64,000 bases of DNA from Flavobacteriales bacterium. GTDB lineage: Bacteria; Bacteroidota; Bacteroidia; Flavobacteriales; Flavobacteriaceae. Shown in pieces: positions 55,165 to 62,589 of the stretch. A program made the position numbers and the translations under genes. The notes beneath the pieces were generated by a model. It was not told the DNA's origin, ran no database searches, and saw only the letters and a program-made list of their open reading frames with translations. Location of the stretch: contig JAMOUV010000010.1 of the NCBI GenBank assembly GCA_027067965.1, positions 372,001 to 436,000 of the forward strand, written 5' to 3'. Position 1 is the stretch's first letter. Each line of letters starts with the position of its first letter.

Positions 55165-58100
55165 TTATATTTTTTCTATTCTAATTTTAACAGCAATTCC
55201 ATTAATATCAATTTCCAATGCATTTTCTCCTATCTCGTTAATATCCAACACATTAATAGAATCCGCTAATGTTTCCGACCGGATATAATCCGCCTTTTCT
55301 TTAATGGCTTCATCTAATTCCTTATCATGGCTAATAAAAATACGAATTCTATCCGTAACTTCCAATTGTGAATTTTTCCTAAGATTTTGGATTCTATTAA
55401 CCATTTCTCTTGCTATTCCTTCTTTCTTTAATTCCGGTGTTAGATTAATATCCAATGCTACCGTTTGTCCGCCTTCGGATGCAATTTTCCAACCCTTGAT
55501 TTCTTTGGCGTTGATGATTACTTCATCAGGTTGTAATGTAATGGTTTCGGCACCTTCGCCCGTTTGGATTTCCACATCAACCGGTTGCCCTTTTTCCAAT
55601 TGTTTCAAGGCGTCTTGCGAGAGATTTTGCACGGCTTGTGCCACCGGCTTCATTTTTTTGCCGTATTTGGGACCCAATTTCTTAAAGTCGGGTTTGGCTT
55701 CTTTGACCAACACGTCCGAATCTTCGCCCAGCAATTCCATTTCCTTCACGTTGATTTCGGACAAAATCAGGTCTTTTACCCGTTCCATGTCCTTGCGTGC
55801 CTGTTCGGTCAATACCGGCACCATGATTTTTTGCAAGGGTTGGCGCACTTTGATTTTTTCTTTCTTGCGAATGGACAATGCCAAGGATGTAATTTGCTGT
55901 GCCATGCGCATACGGCGTTCCAAATCTTCGTCGATTTGACTTTCGTCCGCTTCCGGGAAATAAGCCAAATGCACCGATTCGAAGTTTTCTTTGCCCGTTA
56001 CTTCGTTCAAATCCTTCCACAATCGTTCGGCATAGAAAGGCGCCAAGGGGGCCATGAGTTTGGCAATGGTATTCAATAAAGTGTAGAGCGTTTGATACGC
56101 CGAAATTTTATCCTTGCCGTATTCGCCTTTCCAGAACCGGCGGCGGCTCAGCCGCACATACCAGTTGCTCACGTCGTCGATCACGAAAGATTGAATGGCT
56201 TTGGCGGCTTTGGTGGGTTCGTAATCGTTCAAATAGCCGCGTACTTTTTTCACCAGCGAATGCATGCCCGACAAAATCCAGCGGTCCAATTCCGGCCGTT
56301 CTTCATACGGAATGTCGGGTTCGCTGTAATCGAATTCGTCCAAGTTGGCATAGAGCGCAAAGAAAGCGTAGGTATTATAGAGCGTGCCAAAGAATTTTTG
56401 CAATACTTCCTTGACGACCTTAAAATCGAATTTCAGGTTGTCCCACGGATTGCTGTTCCAAATCATGTACCAGCGAATGGTATCGGGACCGTATTCTTCC
56501 AATGCCTTGAACGGATCCACCGTATTGCCCAAACGTTTGGACATTTTTTGGCCTTTGGCGTCCAAAACCAGTCCGTTCGAAATCACGTTTTTGTAAGCCA
56601 CCGAATCGAATACCATGGTGGCAATGGCGTGCAGCGTGTAGAACCATCCGCGGGTTTGGTCCACGCCTTCGGCGATAAAGTCGGCGGGATAGAAGCGGCG
56701 TTCGTCGATGAGTTCGCGGTTTTCAAACGGGTAATGCCATTGTGCGTACGGCATGGAACCGCTGTCGAACCATACGTCGATCAGGTCGTTTTCGCGATAC
56801 ATGGGTTTACCGCTGTCCGAAACCAACACAATACGGTCCACGTAAGGTTTATGCAGGTCGATGCTGTCGTAATTTTCGTCGCTCATGTCGCCCGGCGTAA
56901 AGGCGGCGTACGGGTCTTCTTTCATAAAGCCCGCTTCCACCGACTTGCGGATTTCTTCTTTGAGTTCGGCAATGGAACCAATCATTTTTTCTTCCTTGCC
57001 GTCTTCGGTACGCCAAATGGGAAGCGGTATGCCCCAGAAGCGCGAACGCGATAGGTTCCAGTCTTTGGCTTCGGCCAACCAGTTGGCAAAACGGCCTTCG
57101 CCCGTAAATTTGGGTTTCCAGTTGATTTGTTTGTTCAGTTCCACCATCCGGTTGCGCACGGCGGGAATTTTAATAAACCACGAATCCATGGGATAATACA
57201 AAATAGGTTTGTCCGTACGCCAGCAATGTGGATAACTGTGGACGTATTTTCCGGTTTGGAAAGCTTTGTTTTCTTCTTTGAGTTTGATGATAATGTCCAC
57301 ATTCACCGGCCGGCCTTCGTTTTTGCGGTCGGTGTAATATTCTTCGCGTACGTATTTGCCCGCCCATTCGCGCATTTCGGGTCTAAATCGACCTTGCATG
57401 TCCACCAATGGCACCGGATTACCGTTTTCGTCCAATACCAATAGCGGCGGTACGCCTGTTTTTTCGGCGGCAATAGCGTCGTCTTGTCCGAAGGTGGGTG
57501 CAATGTGCACGATACCCGTACCGCTGTCGGTGGTAACGAAATCACCCGGAATGACGCGGAAGGCCTTATCGGCGTCTTTGTAGGGTTTGGCGTAGGGAAT
57601 GAGTTGTTCGTAGCGAATGCCGATCAAATCTTTTCCCTTGAATTGCGCCACCACGTAGTAGGGAATTTTATCCGCGCCGGGTTCGTATTCCATCAGCGCT
57701 TTTTCGTTTTCGACTTCGTAAAATTGTTTTTCATTGAATACCGACGGCAACAAATCCTTCGCCAGAATGACAAATTGATGTTTGTAAGTAAAAGGATTAA
57801 AGGTTTCCACCAACACGTAATCGATGTCTTCGCCCACGGCCAATGCCGTATTGGAAGGCAAGGTCCAAGGCGTGGTGGTCCAGGCCAAAATGTAGATATC
57901 GCCGTCGATGTTTCGGAGAAATTCCGGCAGGTTTTCTTTGATGATTTTAAATTGCGCCGTAACGGTGTTGTCCGAAATATCGCGGTAGCATCCCGGCAGG
58001 TTTAGTTCGTGCGTACTCAATGCCGTTCCCGCTTTCGGCGAATAGGGTTGAATGGTGTAACCCTTGTAAAGCAGGCCTTTATCATAGATTTGTTTCAGGA

Positions 58101-58590
58101 GCCACCAAACCGTTTCGATGTATTTGGTTTTGTAGGTGATATACGGATTGTCCAAATCCACCCAGTAACCCATGAGTTTGGTCAGGTCGGACCATTCTTT
58201 GGTGTAGCGCATCACACTTTTGCGGCAAGCTTCGTTGTATTCTTCCACCGAAATTTTCTTGCCGATGTCTTCTTTGGTAATTCCCAGTTCTTTTTCTACC
58301 CCCAATTCTACGGGCAATCCGTGCGTATCCCAGCCGGCTTTTCGCGGCACACGATATCCTTGCATGGTTTTGTAACGGTTGATCATATCTTTTACCGTCC
58401 GTCCCAATACATGATGAATTCCGGGCATACCGTTCGCGGAAGGAGGTCCTTCGTAAAAAACAAAAGTATTCTTATCGGGACGGGAAGTGATGCTTTTTTG
58501 AAAAATAGCGTTTTGGTCCCAAAATTTATTTATTTGCCGGGCTACCTCTATTAAATTAAGATTTTTATACGTTTTAAATTTTCTCATCAT
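55165..58590 (-). CDS. ileS: Isoleucyl-tRNA synthetase, eukaryote-like (type 2)
   Basis: IleRS charges tRNA-Ile. The 1141 residues contain the HIGH-type motif GIHHVLGR (about 57-64), GWDTHGLPVE, the editing domain (LAWTTTPWTLPSN), WNLSRSRFWGIPLPIW and KMSKRLGN. Length, the WNLSRSRFWG motif and lack of the C-terminal zinc Cys set match the longer IleRS2 type, which is generally less sensitive to mupirocin. The central part is clearly richer in G+C than neighbouring genes. It starts the ileS-DksA-lspA transcript; TATTTTTG lies 19 bp upstream. Confidence 0.96.
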   Translation of the reverse strand: MMRKFKTYKNLNLIEVARQINKFWDQNAIFQKSITSRPDKNTFVFYEGPPSANGMPGIHHVLGRTVKDMINRYKTMQGYRVPRKAGWDTHGLPVELGVEKELGITKEDIGKKISVEEYNEACRKSVMRYTKEWSDLTKLMGYWVDLDNPYITYKTKYIETVWWLLKQIYDKGLLYKGYTIQPYSPKAGTALSTHELNLPGCYRDISDNTVTAQFKIIKENLPEFLRNIDGDIYILAWTTTPWTLPSNTALAVGEDIDYVLVETFNPFTYKHQFVILAKDLLPSVFNEKQFYEVENEKALMEYEPGADKIPYYVVAQFKGKDLIGIRYEQLIPYAKPYKDADKAFRVIPGDFVTTDSGTGIVHIAPTFGQDDAIAAEKTGVPPLLVLDENGNPVPLVDMQGRFRPEMREWAGKYVREEYYTDRKNEGRPVNVDIIIKLKEENKAFQTGKYVHSYPHCWRTDKPILYYPMDSWFIKIPAVRNRMVELNKQINWKPKFTGEGRFANWLAEAKDWNLSRSRFWGIPLPIWRTEDGKEEKMIGSIAELKEEIRKSVEAGFMKEDPYAAFTPGDMSDENYDSIDLHKPYVDRIVLVSDSGKPMYRENDLIDVWFDSGSMPYAQWHYPFENRELIDERRFYPADFIAEGVDQTRGWFYTLHAIATMVFDSVAYKNVISNGLVLDAKGQKMSKRLGNTVDPFKALEEYGPDTIRWYMIWNSNPWDNLKFDFKVVKEVLQKFFGTLYNTYAFFALYANLDEFDYSEPDIPYEERPELDRWILSGMHSLVKKVRGYLNDYEPTKAAKAIQSFVIDDVSNWYVRLSRRRFWKGEYGKDKISAYQTLYTLLNTIAKLMAPLAPFYAERLWKDLNEVTGKENFESVHLAYFPEADESQIDEDLERRMRMAQQITSLALSIRKKEKIKVRQPLQKIMVPVLTEQARKDMERVKDLILSEINVKEMELLGEDSDVLVKEAKPDFKKLGPKYGKKMKPVAQAVQNLSQDALKQLEKGQPVDVEIQTGEGAETITLQPDEVIINAKEIKGWKIASEGGQTVALDINLTPELKKEGIAREMVNRIQNLRKNSQLEVTDRIRIFISHDKELDEAIKEKADYIRSETLADSINVLDINEIGENALEIDINGIAVKIRIEKI

Positions 58591-58608
58591 GCTTTTCTAA
58601 TGAACTGA

Positions 58609-58616
58609 CAAAAATA
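58609..58616 (-). promoter_or_regulatory. Candidate -7 box for ileS-dksA-lspA
   Basis: The minus strand reads TATTTTTG (TAnnTTTG), 19 bp from the ileS start. A TTTG at 58642-58645 is 25 bp further up, slightly long for a -33. Confidence 0.38.
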
Positions 58617-58686
58617 CAAATAAAAAATATTAAAAGAGACGCAAAGCGGCCTACGTCCTATTGAGTTGTTATTGAAGATAAAATAA

Positions 58687-60258
58687 TTAGTTATTCGATT
58701 CCGGTTCTGTATAATAGATACGTAATTCCACCGCTTCGGTGGGGGCTTGATTGCCTTTAAGCACTACGCCGTATGGGACACAAATATCCGGATCCTTTTT
58801 TAATTTATAACTCGGAACAAATTCGGCCAAATTGGAACTGACCCGAATTCCCAAACGAAGATTAGTTGAATCTTTGCGGAGTAAATCTTTAATATGACGG
58901 GTCACATTGAATTCATAGTATCTTTTTCCTGAGTCTTCGTCCACGGTTAATCTTCCGTTATATACGCGAAGGACATCATTTATGTCTAAATTGACTCCAT
59001 TATCGTATTTTAAACTCAAATCCGAAATAGGCATGTTGTATTTGATTTTATACAGATATAATTGGGAAGGAAATTCCAAAGAATCTACGCCGGCCATTTC
59101 GTTTTCATCTACATAAAACCGGATATTGGCCTGATTAATCAGCCAATTATTATTACGTAAACGGTATAATTCTTCGGGGGTGAAAAGTTCCATGACCGCC
59201 ATTGATCCGGCTTCTCCTTTGATATAAACTTTTTCTTCGCCACTTGTGGTATTACTATGGATTATGGATTGTTTTACGGCCGGATAGAAATCGTTTTTAT
59301 ATATATTTACGCCGGTAATGGCCGTGAGCACAATTTTTTCATAAGCATGATCAAAGAAATCGTCCGTCGGATCATCGGGAGTTCCGTTTTGATTTTTGAA
59401 TAAATACCGGTATGCTAAAACCAATTGAACTTTGCCGCTACTAAAAAGAGCAAAGCTTCCGTCATCATTCAATGGTTCCACTTCTATATAAAGCCCTCTG
59501 AAATAATTTTTAAATAACTCGTTATTAGTTAATACCGGCATTCTTGCTTTATTGAAAAATCGGTTTTTGAAAAAAGTAGTGTCTAATCTTACCACCAAAT
59601 GAGGAGGTAATGTGTCGCGCGGGAGATCCGTTTGTAAGTCTTCATCTAAAAAATTCGAATAACCGTTGGTTTCCAATGTATCGACAAGATATTCCGAAGT
59701 GATATAAAATTCATCTTCTTGTGCCAACAGGTCGCCGGTATGTGAACGAAAATCGAAATCGGAATAATACATTTGCGGTGTAACCAAATTCGAAGAAGGA
59801 TCGTAGGGGAAAAGGTAATATTTCGATTGATACACATTTATTTTAAAAGGTTGAGTACCATATACGCTATCCAATTCGTAAACCGGATTTTCTTCGGTGC
59901 TTAATTTTTCATTTTTCTTGGAAAAATAAGGAATCCGAAGTTCGACAAATAAAATGGAATCGGCATTATCGAAATTGAGAGAATTGAAGGCATTGGAGTT
60001 ATTGAATTGTAGTAATAAATCGGCTTTGGAGAGCCCGAATGCCGGATGATTATATATGCCCAAACTTAATAGTTTAGGGTTTTGCGAATATACTCTTTCT
60101 ACCGGCGCATTATATACTTTTATGTGTGCCAAGTATTCTTTGAATTGAAAATTTTCATCTTTTACTATATCAAAACCCGCTTCGGTAAATTTCTTTTTAC
60201 AACCGGCCATTAATATTATCAAACCGGCTACTATTATTATTAGTTTTCTCATAATCAA
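58687..60258 (-). CDS. DUF4270 family lipoprotein
   Basis: The 523-residue protein has a lipobox LMAGC (Cys20) and the DUF4270 pattern with repeated strands: KVYNAPVERVYSQNPKLLSL, LGIYNHPAFGLSKADLLLQF, FYITSEYLVDTLETNGYSN, FRGLYIEVEPL and LRLGIRVSSNLAEF. It is a surface or periplasmic lipoprotein of unknown function restricted to Bacteroidota. In Flavobacteriia it stands next to a glycogen/starch-synthase-domain gene, and the same order occurs here (10 bp gap). Confidence 0.88.
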   Translation of the reverse strand: MIMRKLIIIVAGLIILMAGCKKKFTEAGFDIVKDENFQFKEYLAHIKVYNAPVERVYSQNPKLLSLGIYNHPAFGLSKADLLLQFNNSNAFNSLNFDNADSILFVELRIPYFSKKNEKLSTEENPVYELDSVYGTQPFKINVYQSKYYLFPYDPSSNLVTPQMYYSDFDFRSHTGDLLAQEDEFYITSEYLVDTLETNGYSNFLDEDLQTDLPRDTLPPHLVVRLDTTFFKNRFFNKARMPVLTNNELFKNYFRGLYIEVEPLNDDGSFALFSSGKVQLVLAYRYLFKNQNGTPDDPTDDFFDHAYEKIVLTAITGVNIYKNDFYPAVKQSIIHSNTTSGEEKVYIKGEAGSMAVMELFTPEELYRLRNNNWLINQANIRFYVDENEMAGVDSLEFPSQLYLYKIKYNMPISDLSLKYDNGVNLDINDVLRVYNGRLTVDEDSGKRYYEFNVTRHIKDLLRKDSTNLRLGIRVSSNLAEFVPSYKLKKDPDICVPYGVVLKGNQAPTEAVELRIYYTEPESNN

Positions 60259-60268
60259 CTTCTTAAAA

Positions 60269-61087
60269 TCAATGTTCTTGAAACTGTTTTAATAATTCCA
60301 CAAAAAGTTTGGGGCTTTCTTCAAGTAATGGTAGTGTGAGTTTTCCTTTTATTTTGTCAAAATTTCGATAAGCTTCCATTAATGGTTCGGGCAGATCGTC
60401 ATCTCCCAACATCACGATATCCGACATTTTTAAGGCGCCCTTTTCCAAATTAAATACATGAGGTGGTAAATAATAACGGTATTTTTCCTCCGGTATTTCG
60501 TCAAACTGAAATTTCTTTTCCAAATTTCCGGGTAATTCACCTTCAAAAAAATCGTCTTTTACCAAAAATTTGATTAGTTGGCTATTTTCCAATAATGGTT
60601 CGTGCGCATAATAAGTTCGTAAATATAAAGGGAGAAACGAGGTGAACCAACCTAATGTGATGATGTAATCGGCATCCCAATACAATTTTTTGGTAGTTTC
60701 TACCACGCCTTTTGCAAAAAATATCATGAAATCGGCTAGATCTTTACGGAGTTTACCGTTTTCATCCCGGAAAATGATGCGTTGGTGGAAATTTTCCATA
60801 CTATCGATAAAATATACTTGCATGCGTTCCTTGGGAATGGAAGCCACCTTGACTATCAGCGGAATATCTTCATCATCCACTACAATATTACTTCCAGAAA
60901 GGCGAATTACTTCATGTAATTGCATGCGACGTTCACTGATAACGCCAAATCGTGGCATAATCATGCGGACAAGCCCGCCGGCCGAAACAATGCTTTTGGA
61001 TAACCTAAAAGCAAGTTCGACAAACGGTGCATAATCCAAATAAGGTGTAAATCCCGTCGATGCAATTAAAAATTTCTTGTCTTTCAT
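60269..61087 (-). CDS. GT5 starch/glycogen synthase catalytic-domain protein
   Basis: The 272-residue protein corresponds only to the N-terminal half of glycogen synthase (GT5 fold): VELAFRLSKSIVSAGGLVRM, MPRFGVISERRMQLHEVIR, DADYIITLGWFTSFLPLYLR. The C-terminal nucleotide-sugar-binding domain is absent, so synthase activity is doubtful. It is a conserved Bacteroidota form, not a recent truncation. It is placed before the DUF4270 gene and shares its transcript, driven by the promoter at 61113-61143. Confidence 0.85.
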   Translation of the reverse strand: MKDKKFLIASTGFTPYLDYAPFVELAFRLSKSIVSAGGLVRMIMPRFGVISERRMQLHEVIRLSGSNIVVDDEDIPLIVKVASIPKERMQVYFIDSMENFHQRIIFRDENGKLRKDLADFMIFFAKGVVETTKKLYWDADYIITLGWFTSFLPLYLRTYYAHEPLLENSQLIKFLVKDDFFEGELPGNLEKKFQFDEIPEEKYRYYLPPHVFNLEKGALKMSDIVMLGDDDLPEPLMEAYRNFDKIKGKLTLPLLEESPKLFVELLKQFQEH

Positions 61088-61112
61088 GTAATTCGAGCCC
61101 TCTTTCTCCGCA

Positions 61113-61143
61113 CAAAGTTACGAAAAATCGGAGTATTTTGCAA
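61113..61143 (-). promoter_or_regulatory. Promoter for the GT5-DUF4270 operon
   Basis: On the minus strand TTG (61141-61143), a 20-bp spacer and TAACTTTG (61113-61120) match the Bacteroidota consensus, 26 bp upstream of the GT5 start. Confidence 0.5.
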
Positions 61144-61442
61144 TTTCGTGCCCAAGTGTAAACTTTATTATGAACGAGTTAGGAAACTTCATCTTGCCCG
61201 ATTGCTTTAAATCCAAGGCCATCCTTACTAATTGAGAAACTGTATGTATTTTTTTATTCTTTATGTTAATTAAATACCGACATTTTCATTTTTGAAGATC
61301 CCTTTCTTTTTTTTGAATATGAGATTTGAGTATTCCGCATGCAAATTTTTTAAAACGAAAATGATAGAATGAAGATAGCACCTTCCGGTTCATTTTTTTA
61401 TTCGTTTATGTTGAGTATCACCCTTTTAAATATTTTGTTATT
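61144..61442. other. Gap without a clear gene
   Basis: The stretch between the GT5 promoter and the lipoprotein terminator is AT-rich. A 24-codon minus-strand reading (61179-61253, ending KDGLGFKAIGQDEVS) looks protein-like but is stop-bounded on both sides. I see no RNA gene or repeat. Confidence 0.4.
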
Positions 61443-61467
61443 ATAAAAAGCCGCTCGGAAGAGCGGC
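61443..61467 (-). terminator. Intrinsic terminator of the small lipoprotein gene
   Basis: A perfect 7-bp stem GCCGCTC/GAGCGGC (61450-61456 with 61461-61467), tetraloop GGAA on the plus strand, is followed on the minus strand by TTTTTATAA. Confidence 0.8.
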
Positions 61468-61514
61468 CTTAACGGATATAAATAAAATTCGACACGATAC
61501 TACTTCCGCATATT

Positions 61515-61901
61515 TTATCTTTGAAAAATAAATTTGTTTGATCCTTCTCCCGGTATTTGTTGTTCCCATTCCATTTCCGTATCGTTTAATACCGAAATTT
61601 TGTAATCCGTTTGATGGATATGTATCATGAGTGGATTGCCGGGCGTGAGTGTGTATTGACCGGGTTGGTTGTCTTTTCTGAAACTGCCGTCACTAAAAAA
61701 TGTATATATGGAATTCAGTTTGTGGCCAATAATACGATTGCCGTTTTCGTCATAAATAATCCGCGCCCTTAAATACCATGTACGGTCCGTTAATATTTCC
61801 ATAGATATTTTCATCCCCGTATCTTTCTTTTTGCATGAAAGAGTTTCGAAGATGAATAGGATACCTATTATAATTAATGTGGTATGTTTTAGTGTTTTCA
61901 T
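61515..61901 (-). CDS. Small lipocalin-like lipoprotein
   Basis: I start at ATG 61901 (128 residues), which gives the signal peptide MKTLKHTTLIIIGILFIFET and lipobox TLSC (Cys23); a longer frame from 61952 would put 17 residues before it. The mature protein has LTDRTWYLRARIIYDENGN, IYTFFSDGSFRKDNQPGQYT and a final MEWEQQIPGEGSNKFIF, the strand order of small lipocalin-like Bacteroidota lipoproteins. Function is unknown. The gene is monocistronic and ends at the hairpin 61450-61467. Confidence 0.75.
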   Translation of the reverse strand: MKTLKHTTLIIIGILFIFETLSCKKKDTGMKISMEILTDRTWYLRARIIYDENGNRIIGHKLNSIYTFFSDGSFRKDNQPGQYTLTPGNPLMIHIHQTDYKISVLNDTEMEWEQQIPGEGSNKFIFQR

Positions 61902-62035
61902 AGGAATATGTTTTTGATTTCTACACTTTAAAAACAACAAAATATAGGCCATAAAATGCTGATAATAAGCATTTTTGCATGAAACGATGGTTTGATTGAA
62001 TGAATGGTCGTTTTTGTTTGACGAATGGGATGTGG

Positions 62036-62091
62036 GTTATGAATTTTGAGTTATGAATTTTGAGTTATGAATTATGAGTTATGAGTTATAT
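62036..62091. repeat. Degenerate 7-bp tandem array, GTTATGA family
   Basis: Eight units in register: GTTATGA, ATTTTGA, GTTATGA, ATTTTGA, GTTATGA, ATTATGA, GTTATGA, GTTATAT. The array has the same words and the same ending (ATAT) as the array at 23137-23192. Confidence 0.85.
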
Positions 62092-62100
62092 GTAGGTAGA

Positions 62101-62260
62101 TTTTTTGGAATGTCGTTCTCCCACAGGTCACAGACTCTCAAATGAGTCGGCGACCTTGAGAGGTCGGTGACTGTGGGACTCTTATGGTGAATGACAAACC
62201 CCTTTCATTCCGAGGGATACGACCGAAGGGAGTGACGAGGAATCTCCATTATCAATAATT
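62101..62260. repeat. Foldable GC-rich element with three-way-junction potential
   Basis: It starts with a T-run and GGAATGTCGTTCTCCCACAGG like copy A. CCCACAGgTCAC (62120-62131) pairs with GTGACTGTGGG (62167-62177) with one bulge; inside are GACTC/GAGTC and CGACC/GGTCG hairpins. An ATTCC..GGAAT piece (62217-62253) follows. Confidence 0.7.
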
Positions 62261-62371
62261 CCCAATGCAAAGAGATTCTTCTTCCATCCGGTCGTCAGTC
62301 ACTGACTCCTATTGAGAATAACAATTTTGTCCAAAAGCCAATAAAAAACCAAAAGAGCGATTAATGTTATT

Positions 62372-62482
62372 TTCCCACAAGGTTAGTGACTGTGAGACAC
62401 TGCGAGCGAAGGTCGATGCGACTCACCTTCGGTTTGAAAAGCGCAGCGATGCCGTGTCCGCCTCAGGCGGGAGGAATCTATT
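62372..62482. repeat. Intergenic composite element core, copy B
   Basis: Bases 62392-62482 match 23238-23328 at 87 of 91 positions, including the CGAAGGT/ACCTTCG and CCGCC/GGCGG stems. The preceding bases (CCCACAAGGTTAGTGACTGTG) also resemble copy A. No ORF is visible. Confidence 0.8.
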
Positions 62483-62484
62483 GA

Positions 62485-62571
62485 ATTATGAATTATGAGT
62501 TATAAGTTATGAGTTATAAATTTGAACTAGGCACTTACTTTAAACTTTAAACTTTCAACTTTCAACTCACC
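62485..62571. repeat. Degenerate 7-bp arrays, GTTATRA then ACTTTAA/ACTTTCA
   Basis: Five units ATTATGA (twice), GTTATAA, GTTATGA, GTTATAA run 62485-62519. Then ACTTTAA (twice), ACTTTCA (twice) and ACTCACC run 62537-62571. The order of families is the same as after copy A. Confidence 0.8.
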
Positions 62572-62589
62572 AAACTTTAAACTCAGTTT

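Noticed and set aside
56092-57054. Long plus-strand open frames (up to 320 codons) opposite ileS
   Set aside because: They are antisense to well-conserved IleRS motifs, have low-complexity His/Phe-rich translations and no promoter; they reflect the codon bias of ileS.
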